A DNA stretch of 64,000 nucleotides from UBA1141 sp963665155 (GTDB taxonomy: Bacteria; Chloroflexota; Dehalococcoidia; Lucifugimonadales; UBA3495): assembly GCA_963665155.2 (NCBI GenBank), contig CAXXFI010000001.1, positions 248,001 to 312,000 of the forward strand, written 5' to 3'. Each line of letters begins with the position of its first letter. Position 1 is the first letter of the stretch. The position numbers were made by a program, and so were the translations under genes. A model generated the notes under the pieces. That model saw only the letters and a list, made by a program, of their open reading frames with translations, ran no database searches and was not told the DNA's origin. Below, in pieces: positions 46,986-58,700 of this stretch.

Positions 46986-47197
46986 ATCGGGCGAATGCAA
47001 ATAATTTGGATGAAACGGTGTATGAATAGTGCTTTTCTGAGCCGGATTGATGCCGGTTCGCTGCCCTCATCTAGCGGAAGCGATATCGAAGCAGAACGAG
47101 AAATTGGCCTAATAGATAACGTAGAAAGAACGAACACCTTTTTATTGATTAGAGATAGGCTACCAATAAATGAAGTTCACAAGCGCCTATTCAGCCA

Positions 47198-49452
47198 TCA
47201 TTCGCAGTCCTGAAGGTCAAGTATTTCTCGGATGCGGACTGCAAGATCGTCAGGGGTATAGGGTTTTTGCAAGAATGAGGCACGTGAGTCCTCAAGGCCA
47301 TCACTGAACACCGTCTCATTGGTGTGACCAGAGGTAAACAAAACGGGGATTGTCGGTCTAATTTCTCGAAGCGTGCTCCAAAGCTCTAGCCCGCCAATCT
47401 TGGGCATAGTGACATCCGTAACCAGGATATCAATGTGCTGATCGCGGCATTCCTCGCTCACCCTCAATGCTTCTAATCCGTTCATGGCCTCGATCACGTT
47501 GTAGCCATAATTACTGAGACCTAAGTGCGCCATCTTCCTCACAAGCGCCTCGTCTTCAACTAGCAACACTGTTTCGGTACCGATCTTGTTACTCTTGTCG
47601 GCCTCTGGTGGTTGCGCTATGTTCACCAGGTTGTCGAGTTGCTCCGGGTCTTCTTGGGATAAAGGTAGGTACACATTGAACCTGGTCCCTTTATCTCGAC
47701 TCGAGACGACTTCGATATCGCCACCTGCCCCCCGCACAATTCCATAGCAGGTAGAAAGGCCCAATCCCGTGCCTTTGCCTACTTCCTTGGTTGTGAAAAA
47801 TGGCTCAAAAATCCGTGATTTCTCAGCTTCCTTAATTCCTGACCCGTTATCGGACACTGAGAGGATCACGTAACAACCGGGCTCAACATCAATGCCCCGA
47901 TTGTGTGTGGATTCCTCAATGGCTATGGTCGAAGTCTCAATTACCAGTTTGCCCCCCTGGGCATGGCGTCCCTGCCATTGGACATTAGGTTAATTAGCAC
48001 TTGTTCAACTTGGGTTGGGTCGCATAAGGTCATTGGGTTACTAAGATCGAGGAATACAACTAATTCGATGTTGGCGCCCAGAAGCTGGCATAGAATACCA
48101 TGGGTTTCAAGAATAAGCTGATTTATGCTTATTTTTTGGGCTTTGCTTGAGTCATTCTTGGCGAAAACCAGTAGCTGCTTAACAATGCTCGCAGCATGGT
48201 CAGCCGCAAGGTTAGAAGATTCGAGGTACTCGCTCACCGGGTGTCCGGGCCCCAGAGCCTGCAGCCCCAAGTTGTTGTAGCCCATCACTGCAGTAAGGAG
48301 ATTGTTGAAATCGTGGGCAATACCGCTTGCCAGTTGACCTACAAACTGCATTTTCTGAGCTTGGCCCAACTTCCTTTCCAAGGTTGTTCTTTCAGAAATG
48401 TCGTTGATGACTACCATCAGCTGTTTGCCTTGTGGTGTTTCGGCACTACTCAAGCCGAGCTCGAGGGGAATTAAACTGCCGTTCTTGCGCTGTCCCATTA
48501 GAATTCCGTTTCCCATTGGCCTGGGGCACGGATTTTCAGTATATTCGGTGCTAGATGATACATGTTTTGCCCTGAGACCAGCGGGCACAAAGTGTTCGAC
48601 GGGCAGGCCCAACATATCCGCCTTCGTATACCCAAACAACTTCTCCACTTGGGTGTTGGCCCGTATGATTCGACCCGCTTCATCGCAAATCAAGATTCCT
48701 TGAGATGCTGCTTCAAATAAGGCGGTGCTACTTGTTTCTAAATCCTTCAGGTCTTGTAACGAGGTCACCAGGTCTTGTTCGGCATGTTCCAGCGCATTTC
48801 GAGAAGCCATTAGCGTATCACTTAGCGGCATGTTGGCAATCATGCCTGCAATGTAACTGCCGACGGCTTGGATAAACATGAAATCATCTTGCGAGAACGC
48901 GCTCTCAATGGTGGAAGATACCAGGAAAGTACCGATAGCGTGATCTTGAGCTATTAGAGGAATTCCAATAAAGCACTTGATGCCCACGCGAGCTTGCTCG
49001 ACCAGCCCTCGATAGCGTGTTACCAAGTCGTCAAAGTCATGACCTTGGATCAGTACCGGCGTTCTGTCCTCCAACAACTGCTCGGCAATCGTACCGGAAA
49101 GATCAAGCACGGCACCTCTTTTTGTGCCCGGTACGTCGATCCCATAGGTATATCTTACGAGGCCGATTTCTGGCGATTCCTCCATGATAATCACTGTGCA
49201 ACGTTCGATGTTGACAATTTCTTCGGTGAGGCGGACCGCAAAAGCCTCAAATGCCTCTTCCACCTTGACCGAAGATGCGAAAATATGTCCGATTTCTACC
49301 AGGCAATTGGCCTGTGTGGACAGCCGGTCGGTTGAGGCGCTGGATTGGGCATTGTTTTGACCGAAGCGGGGACCATGTGATTGCCCTAGCTTGGGTCCGC
49401 TAGATGCAGAACTTGCGGTTGACGTTTTGAGGTCGGGCTTGGTGTATCTCAT
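47198..49452 (-). pseudogene. GAF-PAS histidine kinase with C-terminal receiver, frameshifted
   Basis: Order from 49452: GAF domain (GIKCFIGIPLIAQDHAIGTFLV), PAS (LFEAASQGILICDEAGRIIRAN), H-box ASGIAHDFNNLLTAVMGYN, N-box VLINLMSNGRDAMP. There a missing G in a run of six (about 47955-47960) shifts GGKLVIETS out of frame. The rest reads [36 protein letters not shown], then receiver VLLVEDEALVRKM with DILVTDVTMPK and FLQKPYTP. A soluble hybrid kinase lacking TM segments. Confidence 0.75.
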
Positions 49453-49571
49453 GATCCAAGATGCTCCTTAATGCCCCAATAGATTCCAGGCAGCCACCAA
49501 CCGAATTGGATTGCATGTTAGCCTGCCCCGGTACTCGTACTGCCTCACACCCACACCGAGTCAGGCCGAAA

Positions 49572-50051
49572 CTAGGTTTTGCCCATATCTGAAAGCGGTT
49601 CTATACGGGGTGTTTTGGGTTTAAGGATTGACCTCATCTCCAACCGCAGGGACTCTGCCATTTTCGCAAGCCTTGCGGAAGACATTGCGACAGCTAGAGA
49701 TGAGGTTTTTCCCATCTGGTCTCTTATTTCCTCGACGGAACTCAGGATCCCCCCCAGGGAAATCCCGAGTTCTCCGTCGGCTATCTGACCGCCTTCCGCC
49801 ACAGCCTGCTTGAATCCCTCCATAATTTCTTGTAGCTGTGTCAGCAGACGGGTCATTTCCACTGTCACGAAAGACGATATCTGCGCCAATTGCTCCGCAT
49901 CACTACCATTTGAAAGAAAACCGGTTGATGGAAAATCAGGGGCTGCCATGGGAGCGATTGGTAGTTGCGTTTCATGGGAAATTGCCCACGCATCGAAGCC
50001 ATTGTCTTCATTCAATTCTGCGATCCTCCTCACGGTTGTCTTGCGATCCAA
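49572..50051 (-). CDS. Hypothetical helical protein between kinase and chemoreceptor genes
   Basis: 159 residues, not recognised. A polar N-terminus is followed by long amphipathic helices (EQLAQISSFVTVEMTRLLTQ, ILSSVEEIRDQMGKTSSLAV, ARLAKMAESLRLEMRSIL) suggesting a coiled-coil or bundle protein. Lies 71 bp after the globin-coupled receptor and upstream of the GAF-PAS kinase, same strand, so a role in the same signalling chain is plausible. Confidence 0.5.
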   Translation of the reverse strand: MDRKTTVRRIAELNEDNGFDAWAISHETQLPIAPMAAPDFPSTGFLSNGSDAEQLAQISSFVTVEMTRLLTQLQEIMEGFKQAVAEGGQIADGELGISLGGILSSVEEIRDQMGKTSSLAVAMSSARLAKMAESLRLEMRSILKPKTPRIEPLSDMGKT

Positions 50052-50122
50052 GGCCCTCCTATGTGGGCAATCTCGTAAATTGATACCGGTGGGTTTATGT
50101 CCGTCCTGCGACCGGTGAGTGA

Positions 50123-51763
50123 TTAAGCCGTCACTTTGTCACCATTGGTGAAGCTAGCTGCCGCTTCCCGCAACTCTTGGACCATGCCGTCAAGCGATAG
50201 ACTAGACGCCACTACTTCTTGGACTTGAGCCGTCATTTGCTCAGAGCTAGCAGACATCTCCTCAATGGATGCGCCGTTTTCAGTGGTTACTGCCGAAACG
50301 CTCTCCACCGATTGGGAGACCTCGCTGCTGTTGGCCGCCATTTGCTCTGCTGCTGCCGAGTTCTGCTCGACTACCATGCTGACATTGTCAATGGTCTGGA
50401 CCATCTCGTTGCTTGAGGCGCTCACCTGCTCGGCAGCTGCGGAAATTTGCTCAATTTGCCCGGTAACGGCCGCCACAGATTCGGCTATCTGGTCCAAGGC
50501 CTTGCCCGCTTCCCCAGCGAGGCGAATGCCTTCGATCACTTCCTTGGAACCTTCCTCGGCCGCTTTTACCGACTCGGCGACACTCTTTTGTATTGAATCT
50601 ATAAGGCCGGCGATTTCCTTGGTCGCGTCAGTGACTCTTTCGGCCAGCTTTCTAACCTCGTCGGCCACTACGGCAAAACCGCGGCCCTGCTCGCCAGCTC
50701 GGGCGGCTTCAATCGCAGCATTAAGAGCGAGTAGGTTGGTCTGGGCTGCTATGTCATCGATGACTGTGACTATCTTGCCAATCTCGACCGATTGCTCGCC
50801 CAATTCGGTAATTTTGACCGATACGCTGTCCACGGCGCCTTTAATCCGGTCCATCCCTTCCACGGTATCGCTAACCGTTGCCTGCCCGCTCTGTGCGGCT
50901 TCCGCTGCTTGTTTCGAGCCGTCGCTAGCCGCTTGGGAGCTGGTAGCAACTTCATCGGTGGCAGTGGACACTTGCTTGATGATCCCGGACGCTTGTTCCA
51001 CCGCCGCAGCTTGTTGCTGGCTTCCAGCTGTTACTCCTTCAATGGCGCTCGAGAGTTGGGTCATGCCATTGCTGATTTGCTCGGTGCGCTGCAGCTGCGT
51101 TTGTGACCCTAAGGCGACTTGCTGGCTGGTTGCGGCGATACCTTGGGCTGCTTGCCCGGCCTCCGACGCCGTTTTAGACAATTGGTCGCTGGCCTCGGCT
51201 ATGCGGTCCGTCGTGCCGCCAATTTGCTCTGCTACCCGGTCCATGACTGCCTGAAGTTGATCGGTCAGACCGCCAACGTAGGTATCCATGATTAGCGACT
51301 GGTCGAACACCAACAGTTTGTTGATCGCTCCAACAGCCTGCTCGCCGGTTTCCTCTTCCCCTTCGAACTGGCTGCGCACCATCGGGTAGAGGATGGCGTA
51401 ATAGAACTAGTACGAGGCAATGTACCATTCTGGAGTGATGTTGATTCGGACGTGAGTTTTGCCAATCGATACTCTCGAAGCAACATAGTTCAGGTTTGGG
51501 TATCCCTTGAATAGGTCCAGCGCATAACCAGCCTGGGCCTGTTCCAATGCGTCTTGTGATGAGTTGTTTCCCTTTACTATCGCCGCGAAATCCGGATTAG
51601 AAAACTGCTGGTTGTAGAATTCCCGAGCAAAATCCTTTAGAGAGGTTTCGGCCCACGGTCTGAGCGATTCCAGCAAGCGGGCGTCGGCCTCGGTGAACCT
51701 CAAGTGATCCAAGCGTTTCCGCAATTCTGATTCAGTCATGGTTGTTGTCGTCGCTGTGGTCAT
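50123..51763 (-). pseudogene. Globin-coupled methyl-accepting chemotaxis protein, interrupted by TAG
   Basis: From ATG 51763 (GGAG upstream): protoglobin sensor domain (LRKRLDHLRFTEADARLLESL, FAREFYNQQFSNPDF) with proximal heme His in GKTHVRINITPEWYIASY. A TAG at 51409-51407 follows SY, but the frame continues [14 protein letters not shown] into a long coiled-coil signalling domain with the conserved hairpin tip [20 protein letters not shown]. No transmembrane segments, so a soluble O2 or redox sensor acting on CheA. Total 546 codons with a single interruption. Confidence 0.8.
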
Positions 51764-51778
51764 GTCGATAATCTCCAA

Positions 51779-53191
51779 TTATTTAAGTATTTTCTGTGCC
51801 GTTCGCTGGTCTGGAAGGCGAACAACCGCACTGTGAGTTGTGAGCTTTAGCACACCACGCATAGCCGGTTGGCGGCGCTAATTCCGAGCCCATCATTGGG
51901 CTAGCGGCGCCTATTTACTATCAGTACGCCCAGACCGCATTAACAGTGCCCTGCGAGATAGGTGCTTCCCCCTGATAGTACTATGATTAAGTTCTCTACC
52001 AGTGCGTTAAGGCCTTAACAGTATGGTTAATGCGTACTGTAAATGGTACATATACTTGTTTATAGGGTGTCAGCACCCTGCGGCCCGAAGTGCAAGGGAA
52101 TCACAACTGGTTGAATGTGCATGTGTGTGAGTTACGTAATCCGTACAAAATACACTTGGTATAGCCTGGGGTAAAGATTTGCGCTGAGGTGGTTGGGAAG
52201 GGCAATGCGAACACAATTTGACAAAGAACTTAACTTTGCAATGCTCGAGGTGGTCACTGGGATGGGGGGTTAGAAAACTCTGGATCAAGTTTGGTTCGGC
52301 CCGGTGGAGTACTCTCTAAAAAACGTGATTTGAATAGGTTCCATTGAGACCTTCTTGTACCCTTCGACTGTGTCACTACATATGCTTGTCCGCAGTGGGC
52401 CTTTCCTCTGCCATAGCAGCTAGCTCAAGACAAGAAGTTGTTTATCTCACAGGATTCTCACAAAAACCTTCGTTGAGACCCACATTGGAGCCCTAAGGTG
52501 AGTACACCCTAGGAAAACAACACACAATCAACGGGCAGACACAGAGTTGACAAGGACAGACAGAACGCAAGACGAGGTAAGACTAATTAACAATTTGCGC
52601 TGGAAGGAATTTGTGAGTGTAATAGAGGTTTTATATTCAGCAAATCGAATCCAGAGTTTAGCGAGTTGATATACCGTGGTCATGAGCTAATGATGCAGGA
52701 TTGGCGTTAACGAGTACGTCAAATTCGTACTTTTGCATAGTACCGATCTCTAATAGGATTCATCTAATGATAATGGATTAAGACCGGGGACCTACCGGCA
52801 TTTCGGGCCGTCTCTTAGAAAATAGATCACCTTTCACCGATTGGGTTGGGTGGCCCCACAACATTAGGACGACGCACACAAGACGTGCCCTAAATTGGTT
52901 TCAACCCCTAAATCTTTCAAGGTGTTAAGCCGCCATTCTGGTTATTTAGAGAAAGCGATTCGGATGGGGTGCTTCGGAACATTTTGCCTTGAAGGTCACA
53001 AAAGGTTCATAGATAGGTGGAATGCGGGCCGCGCACACACAGCATGGCTCTATGGTAATTGAGCGCTTCCACCTGGTGAACAAACAGCACACCGGATTTG
53101 GATATTTATGAAAGACTCCTTTGGCCCTGATAGCTTGCGCCAGGTATCGCTACGATGATTTTCAGTGCATCTAACCTAATATTCAGAAGAA
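51779..53191. other. 1.4-kb gene-free, AT-richer region
   Basis: No gene, tRNA or other RNA recognised. Contains an inverted pair TACTATCAG (51916-51924) / CTGATAGTA (51972-51980), a perfect palindrome at 52006-52019, and CGCATTAAC/GTTAATGCG arms (about 51934 and 52026). Base composition is lower in GC than neighbouring genes. Confidence 0.45.
52006..52019. promoter_or_regulatory. Perfect 14-bp palindrome, possible operator
   Basis: GTTAAGGCCTTAAC, nested inside other inverted repeats upstream of the globin-coupled receptor. A dimeric regulator site is possible; no regulator can be assigned. Confidence 0.3.
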
Positions 53192-53842
53192 TTGAAATTG
53201 GGGTTCAATGTGACTAGTCGGGTTTCCACAACAGCCGCAAGGCAGTCCGCCCGTCAGTTGGGCTCATATTTGCGCTCCCTGAGAAGACGTCGGGGATTGA
53301 CCCAATCCCAGGCAGGGGAAGTCGTAGGGGTAGACGCAGTTACTGTCAGACGCTGGGAACTGGGTCATTTCTCTCCCTCACCGGAAAACTTGGAGAGAGT
53401 AGCCGCAGTTTATGGAGTGTCGGTGGCTGCCCTGGTTCAATCCGCGTCTCCGGTCAACCACGAAGCCATTGTCGTGAATGTCCCTTTAAAGGGTTACCTT
53501 GAGGCTGGATTACACCGGGATTCCTACGAAGTCGACTTGGGCGAGATGCCGTTTCCTCGACCTTTTCTGGAGGATTATCCCAGGGCATTTTCATTGATTG
53601 CCAGTGGGGATTCTCTGGTAGCCGATGGTATCCACAGCGGCGATATCTTGCTGGTGGATCCAGACCGTGAAGCTAGAGTGGGCACCTTGTGTGTTGTGAG
53701 GATCGACGGGCCTCTGTGCGCCGCAACATTCTTGAGCCACGCCGTGCTTAGGCTCAGAACGCCCAGTGGCCGTAGTGAAGACCTGGACGCTTCGTCATTG
53801 GACATAATTGGAAACGTGGTCTGGCACATGAGAAAGATGTAA
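53192..53842 (+). CDS. XRE-family regulator with LexA/S24-like domain
   Basis: 216 residues if the TTG at 53192 is used; a GTG at 53210 is an alternative. N-terminal XRE HTH (LGSYLRSLRRRRGLTQSQAGE, AVTVRRWELGHFSPSPENL), then an S24 domain: the AG site in GYLEAGLHRD, Ser in IASGDSLVADGI, and LLVDPDREARVGTLCVVRIDG. The usual catalytic Lys motif (TVKRL-type) is replaced by LCAATFL, so self-cleavage is doubtful. Probably a phage-repressor-like transcription factor; targets unknown. Confidence 0.8.
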   Translation: MKLGFNVTSRVSTTAARQSARQLGSYLRSLRRRRGLTQSQAGEVVGVDAVTVRRWELGHFSPSPENLERVAAVYGVSVAALVQSASPVNHEAIVVNVPLKGYLEAGLHRDSYEVDLGEMPFPRPFLEDYPRAFSLIASGDSLVADGIHSGDILLVDPDREARVGTLCVVRIDGPLCAATFLSHAVLRLRTPSGRSEDLDASSLDIIGNVVWHMRKM

Positions 53843-54029
53843 AACAAACCGGATACTGGCGTCGCTTCTGCCGGTTCCAACAATGTTCAGCAGCAGCCCG
53901 ATGATGTCCGGCTAGAATTACCTAGATATTGCCGAGACCACACGCGTCGAATGGATCAATGAACCCCCTGACGAGAATGGTACAAGTGATGGACCGAGGC
54001 CGGCATCCGGTTAAAAAGGCAGTGTGGTG

Positions 54030-54084
54030 AAAAGAATAAGGCTCTGAGCACCGGTTTTACCGGGAGTCAGAGCCTTATTCTTTT
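54030..54084. terminator. Strong bidirectional terminator
   Basis: An 18-bp perfect stem (AAAAGAATAAGGCTCTGA and its complement) with a 19-nt loop and A/T-run edges, between the rightward S24 regulator and the leftward dehydratase operon. Confidence 0.9.
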
Positions 54085-54142
54085 GGGTCCCAGTGTCCCT
54101 GGGTTAGGTTTCAGAGGTTCCAGCTCCGTTTACCTAGTTTTA

Positions 54143-55723
54143 CTACTTCACGTGGGGCGCCACCATGGCGATGAAGTTGGCGGCCGTGCTTATGCCGTGG
54201 TGGTGGGGAAGCTTAATCATCGGGTCATTATATTTTGGATGCTTCGCCACGTAGTCTCTGACCTGCTCCACGGTGACTTTGTATTTTTCGAGCACGTCTT
54301 TGACCTCTTGACGGGCTTTTATCTTAGCTTCGTAAAGCTTCATTTGGGTGCGGCTCCTGACGTTCACTTCGCCGTCGCCGGAAGTCTCAATGGGTAGGTA
54401 AATTGCGTCCTTGTAGTCTGCCACAACCTTGCTCTGGACCCCATCGCTCATGGTGCTGGGCATGCAGCCGAAGGGTTTGAGGGAGATCACCATTTGGGCG
54501 TGCTTGTCCTTGGTGGCCATGATGTTTTTGGCGACCTCCAAGTGGCCCTCTCCTCCCTTCAGATGGCTATCGTAATAGCTGCTGGCGTACTCGGCGAGCT
54601 TCTTCTGATTGGGCAGGGACTCGCTCTTGAAGCCCAAGCCCCAGCGGTAGAAGTTGTAATACATCCGGAAAGCGAATTGCACCAGTTTGACTTTGCGAAT
54701 GAAAGTTTTGCGGGTCTTGTCGATAACTAGATGATCCTCAGCGTTCTTCCGGGCTGCCCAGATCAGGTACTCGATCCAAGTCCCGATGGGCTCGACCAAA
54801 ACTTCGGCGCCTTCAGACTCCAACCAACTGAACATGTGGTAGTTACCGTCGCCCTCGGTCGTCTGGGCCCAAAACTCGCCGGTTATCTTAACCTTGGGCT
54901 TGACGCGGGTGTAGTCTACCTTGATCCCCTTGTACATCTTCCGGACCCGCCGCAGCCCCCGCCAGACGGATGTTTTCTCTCTTAGGCAGTCGCCCATAAT
55001 CTGTTTGGCTTCGTCGGTCACTCGGTCCGTCTCGCCCTCTACGACTTCGTAGGGACGGATTTGGTAGCCGAGGTCGTTGATCATGTCGCCGACCATTATG
55101 CCTTTAATTAACGTCAGGCCGAATTTAGCGTTGAGTTCAAGCGCGGAATCTCCGTTGTCCTGGTTCAGCCCACCCGACTGCTTGAACAGCATTACGCGGA
55201 ATTCATCGAATCCAGCGTCCCTGAGGGCTTTGCGGTACTCGGCTTCGTACATCCCGAAGCGGCAAGGGCCACAAGCACCGGCGGTTACAAAAACATACCG
55301 CTCTTCAATCTCTGTCTCACCTTGGTCCCTTAGCTCTTTTAAGTACTTGACCAGATTCCCAACGGTATAGTAGGTCGGGTTGCACTGGCCCCGGTTGCCG
55401 TACTCTTTCCCGGTGGAAAGCGAATCGTTGTCGGGGCAGGGCAGCAGACGTATGTTATAACCCAATCCTGTCATGCCCTCTTTGACCAGTTCATCATGGG
55501 CGGCGGTCATCCCGCCGAATAGGATTGTTACCGAGTCTTTCTGGTCTTTGGTCCACGGGCGTTCAAATGGCTTCTCATAATGGTCCACGTCTATTGTTTC
55601 GAGGTCCATCTCCTTCCGGAGCTTTGCTTCGTATTCGTCTACTTTGGTGTTGATATCTTGCGTGACCAGCAAATTAACTTTGGTATCGGTATTTTGTTTG
55701 TCGAGTAGATTAACCAAGATCAC
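54143..55723 (-). CDS. 2-Hydroxyacyl-CoA dehydratase-related protein
   Basis: 526 residues. Pattern of activase-associated dehydratase-like proteins: VTILFGGMTAAHDELVKEGM, NRGQCNPTYYTVGNLVKYL, FVTAGACGPCRFGMYEAEYR, and SLKPFGCMPSTMSDGVQSKV, with Cys residues able to bind an Fe-S cluster. Works with the large activase gene 57 bp upstream on the same transcript. The family is thought to couple ATP-driven electron transfer to radical dehydration; the substrate is not predictable. The GTG at 55723 is too close to the SD; the TTG at 55717 may be the real start. Confidence 0.75.
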   Translation of the reverse strand: MILVNLLDKQNTDTKVNLLVTQDINTKVDEYEAKLRKEMDLETIDVDHYEKPFERPWTKDQKDSVTILFGGMTAAHDELVKEGMTGLGYNIRLLPCPDNDSLSTGKEYGNRGQCNPTYYTVGNLVKYLKELRDQGETEIEERYVFVTAGACGPCRFGMYEAEYRKALRDAGFDEFRVMLFKQSGGLNQDNGDSALELNAKFGLTLIKGIMVGDMINDLGYQIRPYEVVEGETDRVTDEAKQIMGDCLREKTSVWRGLRRVRKMYKGIKVDYTRVKPKVKITGEFWAQTTEGDGNYHMFSWLESEGAEVLVEPIGTWIEYLIWAARKNAEDHLVIDKTRKTFIRKVKLVQFAFRMYYNFYRWGLGFKSESLPNQKKLAEYASSYYDSHLKGGEGHLEVAKNIMATKDKHAQMVISLKPFGCMPSTMSDGVQSKVVADYKDAIYLPIETSGDGEVNVRSRTQMKLYEAKIKARQEVKDVLEKYKVTVEQVRDYVAKHPKYNDPMIKLPHHHGISTAANFIAMVAPHVK

Positions 55724-55779
55724 TCCTCCAGAGAATGATGAATTTATTTAGTAAGTCGGCTTTTCTTAGTAGGCTGTTA

Positions 55780-58700
55780 CTAATCTGCCTCTACGGGTGT
55801 CTTTTCTTCGGTTTTATCTTTGAGAGGCACGGTGAAGTTCCCTAACTTGATGAATTGACCCACGTTGAGGTCTTCTTCATCTTCCAGCCCCATGATCGCT
55901 TCGCCTTCGTTGGTGAATGCTTTGACGTTGTAGTCCTTTGTTGGGATACCGCAACTGGCTGAGCCGCTCCCAAATTCTTCATCCACCACAACATCGGCGG
56001 TATTTGCTTGTCGAATCTGGTCGTAGGCTGAATTGTCAAATGAAGCAACGCTGCCTTGGGCTTTAGCGTTATCCCCGTTGACCCGCATCACGTTTACGTT
56101 AGCGGGTTGCTCTGCGCCGTCAATCCTGATGCTGGAGTCTCCGTTGCCGTTCTGGGCCGTTGCCGTGGCGCCCAACTCCAAGGTGACCGGCGCCCACTCG
56201 TCGTGCCCGTGCCCAGTGCCCATCTCTCCATCCGAGGCCAATCCTTTATGGCCGCTGGGGCGAGAGTCGTTGCCGCTAATATTTATGCGGCCCGCCATTT
56301 CCAGCTTATCGTTGGCCCGTATTAGGCCTTTCTTGTAGGTTTGAACCATGTACTGCAACTCTTTCTCGGAGTTGGCTTGGCGCGACAGATGTTCCTGGTA
56401 ACGCTGTAGGAAGTAGTCTATGGTCTCAACTCTGATTTTGATGGACCCGGAAGGCTTACTTTCATCAATATCGAAAAAAGTGAAGTAAGGTGTGTTCGAC
56501 GCCTCAATGATTCTCTCTATGGTGTTGTAGTTGGGGGCATCGTGTCCGCATTTGAAACTGGACAGATCGATGGCGACCAGATTGGGGTGACGGGCTACGT
56601 ACTTTGCGGCCCAAATTTTCTTGCTTGAGTTCTCGCTGTAGGCGTTTTTCCAGACGTCGGTAATATCCATGGCGTGGGTAATGATCCCCGCCTCAACCTC
56701 TTTACCGAACAATCGGTCCAAAATATCTTCATCCTGTGGCAGCGAATCGATGCTGAATATGGGATAGCCCTTTTTCTGGATCTCTTCCATTATTTCGTGG
56801 TTCAGGCCCGGGTCGTTGTGGTATGGCCGGGCAAGCATGACCACGCCCAACTTCCCTTCCGTTTCCAGACGGTCCAGCACCTGCCTGGCTTCGCTGCGCA
56901 TCGACGCGAAGTAGTTGCGCCACGCCTTATACGCTATGTCCAAGGCTTCTAGGTTCTCGTCCCAGGTGACTTGGAGCAATTCATTCATGCATTTCCACAT
57001 GTCGTATTCGAACATGGGCCAGTCGGTCGGGTCGAAGGAGGGGCTGAGGTATCGAACGCCGTTCTCGGTGAAGGTGTTCCCTTCCTTGGTGAAAGCCGCC
57101 TTGACCACCTCTGGTGAAATGGCCACGGTAGGACAAGCAGCGCTGTCCTCTATGTTGACCAGCTCGGATATCAGTTTGTTGATGATTGGGTAAAAGATGA
57201 CATCCGGCTTATTTTTTTTCTGGTCGAATATCAAATTATGGACGTGGGCGATGGCCACCTTGCTGGGGAAGCATTGGTCAATGGAACCCCTGCGGGAGCC
57301 TTTGTACCACATCTGCGGGTCGGTGTAATCGGAGTAGATAATGTTCTGAGCGCCGACGCCCACTGCCTCGAAATAGGTCTGGAAGAAAGGGGCCAAAGAG
57401 TACATGTTCAGGACGCGGGGTATCCCGATCTTGATGTCCCGACGCATTACCCGTACTTCTTGTGATATCGGTTCGAGTTTCACTTTCTCAGTCGATTCTT
57501 GTTTTGCCGGTTGCTTTCGGAACCTGGCGAATACACCGCTTCGCTCCTGCTTTACCGGCTCCGCTGCTTCTTCAATCTTGCGCAAACTGGTGACCTTGGT
57601 TGCGTCGGTGGTACGGAAAGCCTTGACCGACGCTTTCTCCACGAAGTTGGGGTTGGCTTTCATGATCTCATCAAGGCGGGCCTTGATCTCCTTCATGTCG
57701 TCCATGGTTTCTACGGTGCCTTTTTCGCAGGTAGCGATGATAAAGCGCCGATTGTCTCCGGATGGAGTCTCGGTGTCGATGAATGTGCGCAGGCAGTTGT
57801 TCTTGCAGAAATTACACCGGGTGGATTCCTCCCTGGTGGTGGTGAACTGAAGATTTTCGGCGGATTTCAAACCAATGAAGGTGGAGTCTTTTTCCGCGGC
57901 CACGCGAATCGCTTCAAGAGCTGCGCCAATAGCGCCGCTCTCGCCGCAAAACTCGTGAACACGGATCTTCGCGTTGGGCACCTTGGACATGATGAAATCG
58001 TATTGCGATTTCACAGCTGCCAGGTTGTGTTGAGTCCCGCCTTGCAGTACGAAATTGGTGCCGAATTTGCTCAGGTTTGGCTCGGCGACCACGTAGAGCC
58101 AGATATTTTTAGGCAGAACTTTGGCCAAGCCGGCCATGATCTCTTTCTTTTCCCAGCCAAGCTGCTGGAAGTTGACGATGTCGGTCTCCATAAATACAGC
58201 GCATCCGTAGCCGAAGACCGGCAAACGCTCCGCTTCAAAAGCGACGTCGGCGAACTCTTGCACCGAGTAGCCGAACTTGGCAGCGGTGCTTTGGAGGAAG
58301 TAGCCGTTTCCAGCCGAGCACTGTGTATTTAATTTGAAATCTTTAACTTTCCCATCATTGAGGACGATAACTTTGATGTCTTGCCCGCCCACGTCGACGA
58401 TTACGTCTACGTCGTCGTAAAAATGTATTGCGGACTTTGTGTGGGCGACGGTTTCCACTATTGCCACATCTGCGCCCAGGGTCTCTTTGAGCATGTCTTT
58501 GGCATAGCCAGTGGTGGCTACTCCCTTAACAGTTAGTGTGGCTCCTTGGTTTTCGACGTATTCCCGCAAGTCGGTGAGGATGTCCTTGGCGTCTTCCAAC
58601 GGGTTGCCTTTGGATAGTTGATATGCGGTGGCCAACAGGACGCCATACCGGTCCATGAGCACGGCCTTAGTGGAGGTTGAACCGCCGTCCATTCCGATAA

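Noticed and set aside
478..51409. TAG reassigned to an amino acid throughout the genome
   Set aside because: TAG is the ordinary terminator of intact genes here (mutase large subunit, CoA ligase, deacetylase, epoxide hydrolase, dehalogenase-like), so a global reassignment is excluded; only local suppression or errors remain.
51779..53191. tRNA or small RNA gene in the gap
   Set aside because: No cloverleaf or GTTCRANNC-type T-arm found by eye; would need tRNAscan/Infernal.
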